Part shown: positions 1-8,471 of the stretch, piece by piece
Numbering within the stretch: the stretch's first letter is position 1
Layout: each line of letters begins with the position of its first letter
Assembly (NCBI GenBank): GCA_025356215.1
Contig: JANXUM010000154.1
Span: forward strand, 1 to 32,678
DNA: 32,678 nucleotides
Direction: 5' to 3'
Source of the DNA: Bryobacter sp.
Lineage (GTDB): Bacteria > Acidobacteriota > Terriglobia > Bryobacterales > Bryobacteraceae
The notes under the pieces: model-generated
Seen by the model: only the letters and a program-made list of their open reading frames with translations
The model's database searches: none
Told to the model about the DNA's origin: nothing
Program-made: the position numbers and the translations under genes

Positions 1-140
1 CGGTGGTAAACCAAAGGACGGCAAGGATGCGCACCCTGTAAGCTTAGCGAAAGATTCCGTCCACATAAGATTCATGAGGCGAAACTCCACTTGCTGACGC
101 TGAATAGGATGCCGGGGCGTTAGTTGGCGGATCTTGAATC
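1..140. other. Window edge: leader of first gene, possible 3' end of an upstream frame
   Basis: No complete gene is visible. One + strand frame is open from base 2 to a TGA at 95-97 and would encode about 31 residues ending in a basic stretch (HIRFMRRNSTC). It could be the C-terminus of a gene entering from outside the window, but nothing in it is recognisable and such a short open frame can occur by chance. The remaining bases lead into the ribosome binding site of the first gene. Confidence 0.2.
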
Positions 141-147
141 GAAGGAG
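141..147 (+). promoter_or_regulatory. Ribosome binding site deciding the start of the first gene
   Basis: GAAGGAG lies 8 nt before the ATG at 156. The in-frame GTG at 147 overlaps this purine tract, so it cannot use it as a ribosome binding site. ATG 156 is therefore preferred. Confidence 0.6.
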
Positions 148-155
148 TGTGGGCG

Positions 156-1391
156 ATGGCTGCTATTACTTATCAGGCGGAGTGGAATTGTGCCAAGGCG
201 TCGTGGGATCGCGCCTGGAACGAGGGCTATGTCGAGGCGGCGGTATTGGATCACGTGGGCAAGGACGCGGCCGACGTTTTAAAAGGAGTATTGATTGGGA
301 CCGCTGCTGGATTGATGGCGTTGTTCATTGGAGAGACGGTGGGCGCGGTGGCGGGGTCGGCGGTGGGCGCGTATTTCTCGGCGGGAAATCCGGCGGCGGC
401 GGTGGCGACGGGAAGGCTTGGCGCCCTGATTGGCCGGACGATCGTCAAGGGCGCGCTGGTGGTGATGGGTATCGTGTTTCTAGTGGAGTATGTGGTCACG
501 CATATCGACGACATCGGACGCTATGCGATCGACGCCTACGACTATGCTGTGAACCAAGCTCCCTACTTTGACGGACCGGCTTACGAGCTGACAATCGACC
601 TAGCCGCCAGAGCGCTTGCCGAGGCGATCGGCGTGTTGTTCTCGCTGATCCTGTCGGCAATTGTGATCTACACGACGCAGAGCATTGCGCGGAATGAGGG
701 CTCGGGAGGGCTCAAGGAACTGACCGAGAGCAAGCTGACGCAATGGTCGACGGGGCTGATCAAGTGGCTGATTCCGAATCTTTCCAACCTGCGGGTGCGG
801 CAGTTGAGGGAGTCAGGAAGATTGAGGCCCCGCCTGATCGAAGGAGGGTTGCCGGCCGCGACGATGAGTCCCCTGAAGACGGCGGTAGTGTGCGCAAAGG
901 GAATCATGCCGAAACTGGTGAACGCGGGTTCCGGTAAGCTCTCGGCGACGTCGATCAAACATTTGCACACCACGCTCATCTCGGCTGGATTCAAGTTGGT
1001 GAAAGTTGATGACTGGGGCCCTCCTGGCGGCAAGCAGCTCTTTTATCAAATGGGAAACGTGTTGATCCGATTTAAGACACTGGGCGATGAAAAAGGGCCC
1101 CGCGCCAATCAGCCGCACCTCTCGGCGGCCTTTAACGACGGGCGTGGCTTTGATTGGCAGAACGATATGGCAAAGTTTACAGCGACGGGGAAGGTGGAGC
1201 CGAAGGTAATCTCAGATCCGGCGAAGTTCAATCCCGCCGCAGACTTTCAGGGGAACCCTCATAAGTTTGTCGTGCTGCCGACGCAGTTCAACATGGGACA
1301 GGTGGACGCCTGGGCTGGGCGGACGCACTTTAACGCTTTGGCTGGGTTCGACATGAGGGGGCTACCGGAGATTCTTAAGACGGCTCCCTGA
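156..1391 (+). CDS. Polymorphic-toxin-like protein with glycine-zipper membrane region
   Basis: 411 aa from ATG 156. There is no signal peptide. Residues about 10-115 begin with a W/F-containing amphipathic stretch, followed by long Gly/Ala-rich hydrophobic segments (about 42-75 and 97-115); a third hydrophobic segment lies at about 148-173. This resembles the N-terminal membrane region of some type VI-secreted effectors such as Tre1-like proteins (DUF6861-type); that match is from memory of the family pattern and is not proven. The C-terminal 110 residues form a separate soluble module rich in H, D, N and W (for example QPHLSAAF, FDWQNDMAKF, GRTHFNALAGFDM), the usual place for a variable toxin domain. 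I could not assign its activity. No VgrG, PAAR, Rhs or recognisable immunity gene lies downstream; the next gene is convergent, with only 13 nt between stop codons. Alternatives are a membrane-associated housekeeping protein of unknown role, or an effector whose partners lie upstream of the window. Confidence 0.6.
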   Translation: MAAITYQAEWNCAKASWDRAWNEGYVEAAVLDHVGKDAADVLKGVLIGTAAGLMALFIGETVGAVAGSAVGAYFSAGNPAAAVATGRLGALIGRTIVKGALVVMGIVFLVEYVVTHIDDIGRYAIDAYDYAVNQAPYFDGPAYELTIDLAARALAEAIGVLFSLILSAIVIYTTQSIARNEGSGGLKELTESKLTQWSTGLIKWLIPNLSNLRVRQLRESGRLRPRLIEGGLPAATMSPLKTAVVCAKGIMPKLVNAGSGKLSATSIKHLHTTLISAGFKLVKVDDWGPPGGKQLFYQMGNVLIRFKTLGDEKGPRANQPHLSAAFNDGRGFDWQNDMAKFTATGKVEPKVISDPAKFNPAADFQGNPHKFVVLPTQFNMGQVDAWAGRTHFNALAGFDMRGLPEILKTAP

Positions 1392-1404
1392 AGCCCGTCG
1401 GGCG

Positions 1405-2601
1405 CTAGGCGACCTGGCTGGGGCCGAGCAGGCGGCGGACGATCAGTGCCGCCAGCGGGTGCATCAGGCCCGCCACGATAAAGACCGGGGCGTATCCATA
1501 GTGCTGCACGACGTAACCTGTCCCTAAGTTGGCCAGCATTCCGCCGAAGGCGCCGCCCATGCCTGTAAGTCCCGAAGCAGTGGCGACCTCTGTCGAGGGG
1601 AAGACATCGGTGGGAATCGATTGTAAGTTGGCCACCCACATGGCGTGGCCGAGAGTCATCACGCAAATCGCGGCCAGAGCCAGCTCAAAGTTCGGCGCAT
1701 AGGGGGCGAAGATGGCCGCCGGCATCACTGCTGCCCCCATGTACATTACCGTGCGCCGAGCTCGGCCCAAGCTGTAACCACGATCCATCAACTTACCCGA
1801 CAGCCAGCCGCCGGTAAGATAGCCGATATCTCCAAAGATGAACGGCACCCAAGCGTAGGCACCAATCATTTGTAAGCTGAAGCCGCGCTCTTTGCCTAAG
1901 TACTCCGGCAGCCAGAAGATGATGAAGTAAATGACTGGATCGGTGAAAAAGCGTGCGAGACAGAGCGACCAGCAAGCGCGGCTGGCGAAGATCTCGCGCC
2001 AGGGGCGGCGCGGGGCGGGGGCGCTCTTCAGCACACTTTCGGGTGTGAAGTAGAGCTTCCACCAGAAGATCAGCCAGAGTATCCCGGCAGCACCGGTGAC
2101 GACGAATGCGGCTCGCCAGCCGAAGCGGATTGTGATGGCCGCGACCATGATCGGCGCGAGGGCAGAGCCAAGACTGGTGCCCGCGTTCATGATCCCCATG
2201 CCGAGGGCGCGGCGTTCGACCGGGAACCATTCGGCGACGGCCTTGGCCGAGGCGGGCCAGTTTCCTGGTTCGGCCAGGCCGAGCAAAAAGCGGCAGGCAC
2301 CCATCGACCATTTACCGACCGCGAAGGCGTGCATCAATTGCGCCGAGGACCACGTGAACATGAACAGGGCGAAGCCGCGTTTGGTGCCGATGCGGTCGAC
2401 GATGAAGCCGGAGCCCGCGTACATGATCGCGTAGGCGGCCAAGAACAGAGTCGTGATGTGCGAGTAGTCGATTTCGTTCAGGCCGAAGTCTGCACGCACC
2501 GTTCGGGAGACAACACTGAGAGTGAGGCGGTCCAGGTAGTTGAGCAGTGTGGCGCTAAACAGCAGTGCGGCCACGATCCAGGCGCGGTTGGAGATCTTCA
2601 T
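1405..2601 (-). CDS. MFS transporter, sugar-acid (ACS/GudP-ExuT type)
   Basis: 398 aa with about 12 hydrophobic segments, the usual size for a major facilitator. The first helix and loop carry NYLDRLTLSV. Loop 2-3 has the MFS motif-A-like DRIGTKRG, and helices 4-5 carry the GLAEPGNWPASAKAVAEWFP signature of the anion:cation symporter family (glucarate, galactarate, hexuronate and galactonate porters). It should import a sugar acid by proton symport across the inner membrane. It is the last gene of an operon with glucarate dehydratase and an IlvD/Edd dehydratase, which supports an aldarate or aldonate substrate. Its ATG overlaps the stop of the preceding gene by one base (TAATG at 2599-2603), implying translational coupling. 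The exact substrate cannot be read from sequence. Confidence 0.92.
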   Translation of the reverse strand: MKISNRAWIVAALLFSATLLNYLDRLTLSVVSRTVRADFGLNEIDYSHITTLFLAAYAIMYAGSGFIVDRIGTKRGFALFMFTWSSAQLMHAFAVGKWSMGACRFLLGLAEPGNWPASAKAVAEWFPVERRALGMGIMNAGTSLGSALAPIMVAAITIRFGWRAAFVVTGAAGILWLIFWWKLYFTPESVLKSAPAPRRPWREIFASRACWSLCLARFFTDPVIYFIIFWLPEYLGKERGFSLQMIGAYAWVPFIFGDIGYLTGGWLSGKLMDRGYSLGRARRTVMYMGAAVMPAAIFAPYAPNFELALAAICVMTLGHAMWVANLQSIPTDVFPSTEVATASGLTGMGGAFGGMLANLGTGYVVQHYGYAPVFIVAGLMHPLAALIVRRLLGPSQVA

Positions 2602-4247
2602 TACAGAATCCCGATGCCGATGACGGCGACGCCCAGCGATCGACCGTCCTTCGGGGGTGTGTAGCCGGGTGTTGTCTCAAGGCGAACTTCCACCGGTCCG
2701 CTGACATTTCGCTTGAGCGCGAAATCGACGACCGGGATGCCGCGCGCGATGAAGTCAGTCTCGCCCGTCAGTTCGTTCTCGACATAGACCTTAACGTGGA
2801 TGCGACGCACGGCATCAATGATTGGCTGGCCGATGTTGAAACGGATCTGGAGGATGGACGCTCCCTGGGGGGCGGCCAGCATGAGAGTGGCGGTTGGAGC
2901 CGTCCACCGGTAGCCGTTCTCCCTTTTGTAGAAGCCGTCTTTCAGTTGCCAGGCGGCACTGGGGACTTGGAATTCCAAGTAGTTGGTTTCGGCTTCTGCG
3001 AAGCGATGCGGAACGACGGTGAGCAAGTTGCGTGGCCGGAACCAATAGAGGGTTGGGAGTGCGCGGTCTTTGGCTTTGAGGCGCCCGTCGTCTTCTTCCG
3101 CGTTGAGAAGTTCGGCACCGGGGTTCTTGGTGATTAGCCGGAGGGCACCTCGCATTCCGTAGTCGGGCAGCCCGGGCGGCGCATTTTCGAAGAAGGCGGG
3201 GTTGGCCAGTGGGGCGGCTTTGTGCGCGGCAGCCAGTTGGGTGACCCAGGCTCGGGACTCCTGCGCGATGGCCAGCTCCGCCTTGCGTTTGTCGCGGAGG
3301 ACCGTGTAATTGAGGCCCAGCCAGAGGAGCAGACCGATGGCAAGGCCATTGACCGGGACGCGCGCGAAGATCAAGGCCAAGCCCAGCGCCGCTGGAATCA
3401 TTGGCACGTAGAGATAGACGCTGAACAGGCGGGCGGGGAGGAAGAGCAATGGGATGAGAAGGGCGACCGTAGCTGCGAAGTACTTAACAGGCTGTAGAGT
3501 TCTCACGAAATAGAGCAAAGGCGCGATCAGCAACGCGCCCCATTTGTCGATGTAGGCTTGCTTGGCATAGAAGGGGATCGACTGTGCGAGGGACGCCAGG
3601 CTAAAACGTAATGTGTAGGGATTGTTTCGGGTCGTGTTTACCCGAAGGGCTTGGAGGCCGAAGCTGGCACTGATCGCGAGAAAAGGGATGGCGCGGCGCC
3701 AATTGTCGATCGCGAGCACAACGGGGAAGAACAGCGCGACTTCCTTCGACTTGTAGGCGAGCCAGAATGTGAGCAACGCCAGCGGCCAGCGGCGTGTGTT
3801 GAAGAGCAGCCAAGTGGCGATGCAGAAGCTAGCCGCCAGCAGATCGAAGATGTACATGGGCTTCCACCAGGCTTCGAGCAGCGCGGGGTGGCAGAGGAAG
3901 ATGAGAGTCGCGGCGCACGCGGGGGGCTCGGCGATCTGTTTCCTGCGCAGGAGCCAGAAGAGCAATGCGGCGTTGGCAAGGTGCAGCGCAAACAGAATCG
4001 GGATGTAGCGTGGAAAGTCCAGACCGAAGGCGACCCCGGTGAGCCGGTAAAAAAGCGCGCCGGTGGGCCGGGTGTTTGTGGCGGAGAAAACGGGCGTGAG
4101 CAGTTCTTTGTAGAAGGTATCGACTCCGGCGATGGTGGCCCAACTGAGATTGTCCAGATCGTCGCCGCTGAAATAGCCTTCAAAGGCGGCTCGGTTGGCG
4201 ATGACGAAAATGAGTACGACGGCAAGGGCGATGAGAACGCGCTTCAT
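2601..4247 (-). CDS. Polytopic membrane protein, GT-C glycosyltransferase-like
   Basis: 548 aa. The N-terminus is a signal-anchor helix (MKRVLIALAVVLIFVIANRA) followed by a first extracytoplasmic loop with an acidic cluster, FSGDDLDNLSW. About eight further hydrophobic segments run to roughly residue 330, then a soluble C-terminal portion of about 200 residues with beta-rich character. Acidic residues in the first periplasmic loop plus many helices are characteristic of GT-C glycosyltransferases (GT39/ArnT/PMT-like), which use lipid-linked sugar donors. No finer family motif is evident, so this is a fold-level guess. The gene is locked into the sugar-acid operon: it starts inside the stop of the IlvD-type gene (ATGA, 4244-4247) and ends inside the MFS start (TAATG). 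A catabolic role is not obvious. Confidence 0.75.
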   Translation of the reverse strand: MKRVLIALAVVLIFVIANRAAFEGYFSGDDLDNLSWATIAGVDTFYKELLTPVFSATNTRPTGALFYRLTGVAFGLDFPRYIPILFALHLANAALLFWLLRRKQIAEPPACAATLIFLCHPALLEAWWKPMYIFDLLAASFCIATWLLFNTRRWPLALLTFWLAYKSKEVALFFPVVLAIDNWRRAIPFLAISASFGLQALRVNTTRNNPYTLRFSLASLAQSIPFYAKQAYIDKWGALLIAPLLYFVRTLQPVKYFAATVALLIPLLFLPARLFSVYLYVPMIPAALGLALIFARVPVNGLAIGLLLWLGLNYTVLRDKRKAELAIAQESRAWVTQLAAAHKAAPLANPAFFENAPPGLPDYGMRGALRLITKNPGAELLNAEEDDGRLKAKDRALPTLYWFRPRNLLTVVPHRFAEAETNYLEFQVPSAAWQLKDGFYKRENGYRWTAPTATLMLAAPQGASILQIRFNIGQPIIDAVRRIHVKVYVENELTGETDFIARGIPVVDFALKRNVSGPVEVRLETTPGYTPPKDGRSLGVAVIGIGIL

Positions 4248-5929
4248 TTTGCCTTCAGGAAGTCGAAGTCACAACCGAGGTGGGCTTGTTCGACGTGATC
4301 GAGAAAGAGCTTTCCATAGCCGCGCGTGTAGTGCGGTGTTGGTTGATTGCGGCTGGCCAGGCGAGCTTCAATTTGGTCGGCGGGGACGTGGAGCGTCAGG
4401 CGGCGATCGGGCACATTGAGTTCGATCTGGTCGCCGTCGCGCACTGCGGCGAGAGGGCCGCCGATGGCCGATTCGGGACTAATGTGCAGCACGACGGTAC
4501 CGAAGCTGGTGCCGGACATGCGGGCGTCCGAGATGCGAACGACGTCAGTGACCCCGCGAGCCATCAGGGACTTTGGCAGCGGCATGTGACCCCATTCCGG
4601 GAAGCCAGGCGCGCCGTGCGGCCCCGCGTTGCGAAGGACCAGAACGCTATCGGGTTGAACGTCAAAGGACTCGTCGTTGACCTTGGCCAGCATGTCGTCC
4701 TTGGAATCGAAAACGATGGCCCGACCGCGCGTGTTTTGCAAGGCGGGCGAAGCGGCGCTGGTTTTGATGAGGGCGCCGTCCGGGGCAAGGTTGCCGCGCA
4801 GCACCTTGATGCCGCCGTCGGCGTCGAGCGGGTTGTCGAGGGCGCGGATCACTTGCTGGGGATGCGCGCGGTGCTGGGCGAGTTGGTCGCCGAGGGTGTT
4901 GCCGCCGATCGTGATGGCGTTGGGTTTGAGAAGCGGCAGAAGGATTTGGAGCAGCGTGGCCGCGCCGCCGGCATAGGCAAAATCTTCCATCAGAAAGCGG
5001 CCATGGGGTTTGAGGTCGAGCAGGAGCGGCGAGCGATTTGAGACGGCTTCAAAGTCGTCCAGGGTGAGCGGCACGCCCAGGCGTCCGGCGATGGCCAAAA
5101 GATGAACAACGGCGTTTGTGGACGCTCCGGCGGCCATGAGCGCGGTGATCGCGTTGTGGAAGGCGTCCGGAGTCATCACTTGGGCCGGCGTTGGGCCGGT
5201 GGTGGCCATGGCAACCGCGCGCGTCCCGCTGGCTTCGGCGATCGCGAATCGGCGCGCGTCCACTGCGGGCCAGGCGGCGGCGTCGGGCAGCGTCATGCCG
5301 AGGGCCTCGGCGATGAGTGCCATCGAACTTGCCGTGCCCATGACCATGCAATGGCCCTGGGAGCGGGCGATGGAGCATTCCAACTCCTCCATGTCGCCGT
5401 CGTTAAGCTGACCGGCGCGGTACATGTCAAAGTGCTTGCGTCCATCCGTGCCGCTGCCGAGTGCTGCGCCGCGAAAGGTGCCGGAGAGCATGGGACCGCC
5501 GGGGACGACGATGGCGGGGACGTTGGCGCTGGCCGCGCCCATCAGCAGCGCGGGAATCGTTTTGTCGCAACCGCCCAGCAGGACGACGGCGTCGATGGGG
5601 TTGGCGCGGATCATCTCTTCGACGTCCATGCTCATCAGGTTGCGGTAGAGCATGGCGGTGGGCTTGAGGAACATCTCGCCGAGGCTGATGACGGGGAATT
5701 CGGCCGGGAAGCCGCCGGCGGCCCAGACGCCGCGTTTGACGGCCTCCGCGATTTGAGTCAGGTGGCGGTTGCAGGGGTTAAGGTCGGAGGCGGTGTTACA
5801 GATTCCGATGACAGGTTTGCCTTCGGTGATGCCGCGGGTGAGGCCTTGGGCACGAAGCGTGGACCGGCGGGCGAAAGAATAGTATTCGCGAGAGTCAAAC
5901 CAGGATTGGGAACGGAGAATATTGGCCAA
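4244..5929 (-). CDS. IlvD/Edd family sugar-acid dehydratase ([2Fe-2S], arabinonate dehydratase type)
   Basis: 561 aa, full length for the family. Three cysteines sit at 53 (DLNPCN), 121 (LGGCDKT) and 194 (QGHCMVMGTAS). The spacing 53-121-194 equals that recalled for the [2Fe-2S] L-arabinonate dehydratase of Rhizobium (59-127-200). The C-terminal DARMSGTSFGT motif supplies the catalytic serine (about S472). Enzymes of this branch dehydrate aldonic acids (arabinonate, xylonate, gluconate, galactonate) to 2-keto-3-deoxy acids, whereas true IlvD serves branched-chain amino-acid synthesis. Its neighbours (glucarate dehydratase and a sugar-acid MFS porter) favour sugar-acid catabolism. It begins 40 nt after the upstream gene and overlaps the next by 4 nt. 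The precise aldonate cannot be decided here. Confidence 0.93.
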   Translation of the reverse strand: MANILRSQSWFDSREYYSFARRSTLRAQGLTRGITEGKPVIGICNTASDLNPCNRHLTQIAEAVKRGVWAAGGFPAEFPVISLGEMFLKPTAMLYRNLMSMDVEEMIRANPIDAVVLLGGCDKTIPALLMGAASANVPAIVVPGGPMLSGTFRGAALGSGTDGRKHFDMYRAGQLNDGDMEELECSIARSQGHCMVMGTASSMALIAEALGMTLPDAAAWPAVDARRFAIAEASGTRAVAMATTGPTPAQVMTPDAFHNAITALMAAGASTNAVVHLLAIAGRLGVPLTLDDFEAVSNRSPLLLDLKPHGRFLMEDFAYAGGAATLLQILLPLLKPNAITIGGNTLGDQLAQHRAHPQQVIRALDNPLDADGGIKVLRGNLAPDGALIKTSAASPALQNTRGRAIVFDSKDDMLAKVNDESFDVQPDSVLVLRNAGPHGAPGFPEWGHMPLPKSLMARGVTDVVRISDARMSGTSFGTVVLHISPESAIGGPLAAVRDGDQIELNVPDRRLTLHVPADQIEARLASRNQPTPHYTRGYGKLFLDHVEQAHLGCDFDFLKAK

Positions 5930-5969
5930 TGGCTGAGTTTATCGCGCCTGCCGCGCCGCTGTCTTCGCG

Positions 5970-6995
5970 TTAGCCGTTGAAGTTGAAGCTGGCCTGGCTT
6001 GCGTCGAGCAGCGCCGCTTTGCGCTCACCGCCGGCGCGCAGCCAGTAGAGTTCGCTTTCACAATGCGCCGCGCACTCGGGGGTTTGCGACGCGCGCTGGA
6101 GCAGATCGTAGATCCAGATTGCTTCCGCGACGCGGTTGTTGACGCGGAAAAACGCACCGGCTTTGCGGGCTATGCGCTCGGCGAGCGGCCAGTTGCTCTC
6201 GAACAGGTGCGGCAGCGTCCGTTCGAACTCGTGGGTGGAGAAGGGAAGGGGTTCGCCCTCAATGACCGGCGTGGCTCGCAGCAGTGCATAGGGATCGAGG
6301 GCTGCGGCGGGTTCGGCATCCGGCAAAGTGAGGATCGATGCGTGCGGCTCGGCTTCAATTTTTGGCCCAGTGTATCCGTTTAAGATCCAGAGCTTGCGGC
6401 CCGGAGGCTGGATCCTGGACAGGACGGCGTCGAGCAGGGCGGGGGACTGGTGCCTTGCGTCGAGGACTTGCACGGCTTCAAAGTGCGGCGCGGCAAGCGC
6501 GGCGAAGCGGTGAGCTTCGAGGCTATCGCGCAATTCTAAACTGGCGGCGTTGTCGACTAAGGCGACGAATAGTTTCTCGATGAGCGCCGGGTCGGTTGCG
6601 ACCGCCGCATCCGTCGGCATCAGTTCAATTTGGCGAGGAAGCCGCGCGATGGCCCACGCTTCGATCTCACGCTGAGTGGCGAGCGTATGCGGCCCGAGCA
6701 ACGGTGGAAGCTGAACTGCGTCCAAGGCGACAACGGCGGTGGGTGAGCCGGCTTCGAGCCGTTTGAGCAGCGGCGCATAGCTGGCGCGGGGCGGGCGGCC
6801 GGCGGGGATCAATTGCCGCGATAGGAACGCGAGCAAGGGTTCAGAGGAGTCGCAGACACCGGCAAGGTCTTCGAGAAACGATTCCGGTTCTGTGGCGATC
6901 AAGGTCGGTCTCAACGTCGAGACGCGGGCAAGTCGCGCGTGCGTCTCGACGGCGGCCCGCTCATCTGCGGCTGGATAGAACAGCGCGATCTCCAT
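5970..6995 (-). CDS. Hypothetical protein in the glucarate operon
   Basis: 341 aa that I do not recognise. There is no signal peptide or membrane helix. It starts with a short beta-strand-like stretch (MEIALFYPAADE), is Ala/Leu/Pro-rich throughout, has a likely alpha/beta centre (AVQVLDARH, KLWILNGYTGP), and ends in a helical segment with a few Cys residues that resembles one or two degenerate TPR-like helices (VAEAIWIYDLLQRA). It begins only 6 nt after the glucarate dehydratase stop and lies 40 nt before the IlvD-type gene, so it is co-transcribed with sugar-acid genes. The frame is open for the full length with G/C-rich third positions, supporting a real gene. The function is unknown. Confidence 0.75.
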   Translation of the reverse strand: MEIALFYPAADERAAVETHARLARVSTLRPTLIATEPESFLEDLAGVCDSSEPLLAFLSRQLIPAGRPPRASYAPLLKRLEAGSPTAVVALDAVQLPPLLGPHTLATQREIEAWAIARLPRQIELMPTDAAVATDPALIEKLFVALVDNAASLELRDSLEAHRFAALAAPHFEAVQVLDARHQSPALLDAVLSRIQPPGRKLWILNGYTGPKIEAEPHASILTLPDAEPAAALDPYALLRATPVIEGEPLPFSTHEFERTLPHLFESNWPLAERIARKAGAFFRVNNRVAEAIWIYDLLQRASQTPECAAHCESELYWLRAGGERKAALLDASQASFNFNG

Positions 6996-7001
6996 GACAC
7001 G

Positions 7002-8318
7002 TTACCAGCGCGGCAGAATGCGTTCCCAGTTGGGGTCGACGTGTTGGCGCATCTCGGCGGTGTCGTCGCGTTTGCGGAAGGGCAGATTGTTGTAGCGCTC
7101 GACACCGCGGGCCACCTGATCGTAATCGAGCGAGACTCCGAGGCCAGGCTTGTCCGTGATCGGCACCGTGCCGTTGACGAACTTCACGCGCCCGCCTTCG
7201 ATCACTTCATCGATCTCAGTCTGCCAGGGGTAATGGGTGTCGCAGGCGTGGGTGAGGTGCGGGGAGGCGCAGGCTGCGTGGGCCATCGTCATCATGCTGA
7301 CTCCGAGGTGATTGTTGGAGTGCATCGACAGCCCCAGGCCCAGCACTTCGCACAACTCGCTGAGTTGCTTCTGCTTGCGGATGCCGCCCCAGTAGTGCGG
7401 ATCGCTGAGGATAATCTGCACGGCGTCCAGGTCGCGGGCTTGCGGTACGTGGGCGAAACAGGTGGTGGCCACGTTTGAGGCAAAAAGGGTTTTGACCCCT
7501 TCGCTGAGCAGCCGCTTACGGACTTCAGCCATACCTTCGAGCGCGGCGCAGGGGTCCTCGAGATAGCCGCCCCCGGACAATTCGTCGCGTAGCGCGAGCC
7601 CGATGCGAACGCTGGTTTCGACGCTCCAGGCGCAGTTGGGATCGATGCGGAGAGGGTACTTGGGACCGAAGGCTTGGCGCAGTTGCTTGATCGTCTCGAT
7701 CTCGATATCCGGATCGAGGACGCCGCCCTTGAGTTTGATTTCCTCAAAGCCGTATTCGGCGATGAAACGTCGGCACTGCTCAACGATTGTTTCCGGTGAG
7801 AGGCATTCGCCGTATTTGTCATCGCGCGCATCGGCCCCGGTGCCGCCACCGCCGGCATGTTTGTAAAACAGATATGCAGAGAACGGAGCGGCGTCGCGAG
7901 CGCGGCCGCCCACAAGATCGCACAGCGGCTTGCTTACAGCGTGGCCGATCGCGTCCAGACAGGCGACTTCAATTGCGGCGAAAGTCCGTGCGGCTTCATC
8001 GAGCGGGTTCTCACCGGGCACGAGCATCGTTTGCGAACGGGCACCGTTGGGGTCTACGGCCTTGTCAGTTTCACCGTTGAGGTGCTGCCAGAAACGGGTG
8101 AGATCGAAAGGGTCCATGCCGACTACGCGAGGCCGCACAGCCTCAAGCGCCGCCAGAGGCTTATCGCCGCCGTAGGTCTCGCTGATGCCAACGATGCCAT
8201 CGGTGGTGACCACCTCGACAATGGTGCGGAGTGCGTAGGGGGCGTGGAGGCCGTAGGAACTGCGAAGCGGGCCGTCCGCGATCGCCTGCGGGTGCAGCCG
8301 GAGTTCCTTGATGATCAT
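7002..8318 (-). CDS. gudD: Glucarate dehydratase (enolase superfamily)
   Basis: 438 aa, close to E. coli GudD (446). The enolase-superfamily residues are in order: the KxK base at K195/K197 (EIKLKGG), metal ligands D226 (RIDPN) and E254 (YLEDP), N282 (ASNVATT) where GudD uses Asn as the third ligand, then the Asp-His dyad D306 (SDPHYW) and H333 (MHSNNH). SDPHYW and HSNNH are typical of glucarate dehydratases, which convert D-glucarate (and L-idarate) to 5-keto-4-deoxy-glucarate with Mg2+ in the cytoplasm. It is the second gene of the leftward operon, 10 nt after a 44-codon gene. The aldolase and reductase that would finish the pathway are not in the window. Confidence 0.95.
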   Translation of the reverse strand: MIIKELRLHPQAIADGPLRSSYGLHAPYALRTIVEVVTTDGIVGISETYGGDKPLAALEAVRPRVVGMDPFDLTRFWQHLNGETDKAVDPNGARSQTMLVPGENPLDEAARTFAAIEVACLDAIGHAVSKPLCDLVGGRARDAAPFSAYLFYKHAGGGGTGADARDDKYGECLSPETIVEQCRRFIAEYGFEEIKLKGGVLDPDIEIETIKQLRQAFGPKYPLRIDPNCAWSVETSVRIGLALRDELSGGGYLEDPCAALEGMAEVRKRLLSEGVKTLFASNVATTCFAHVPQARDLDAVQIILSDPHYWGGIRKQKQLSELCEVLGLGLSMHSNNHLGVSMMTMAHAACASPHLTHACDTHYPWQTEIDEVIEGGRVKFVNGTVPITDKPGLGVSLDYDQVARGVERYNNLPFRKRDDTAEMRQHVDPNWERILPRW

Positions 8319-8328
8319 CGATGTAGGT

Positions 8329-8463
8329 CTACTTGCGCGCGCCGCGTTGCGGAGACTTCTTGCGGCTCTGGGTGAGTTTCTTCTTCTTGCGGGCAGGCTT
8401 GGAGATGATGAAGGTGCCGCTGCCGATGTATTCGGCGCTATAGAGCTTTTCAGGAGTTGCCAT
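8329..8463 (-). CDS. Small basic protein (44 aa), first gene of the sugar-acid operon
   Basis: An ATG at 8463 opens a 44-codon frame ending with TAG at 8329-8331. The N-terminal half is ordinary (MATPEKLYSAEYIGSGTFII); the C-terminal half is extremely basic (PARKKKKLTQSRKKSPQRG), suggesting nucleic-acid or ribosome binding. AGGA lies 4 nt before the ATG, and a TAGAAT hexamer lies 8 nt before it. The stop is 10 nt before gudD, so the two are probably co-transcribed. It may be a real small protein or a translated leader; the frame is short, but good initiation signals and biased composition support it. I do not recognise a family. Confidence 0.6.
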   Translation of the reverse strand: MATPEKLYSAEYIGSGTFIISKPARKKKKLTQSRKKSPQRGARK

Positions 8464-8471
8464 AACTTCCT

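Noticed and set aside
1393-1403. Short palindrome GCCCGTCGGGC between the first gene and the MFS gene
   Set aside because: The stem is only 4-5 bp with almost no loop and no T-tract on either strand, so it is not a credible intrinsic terminator.
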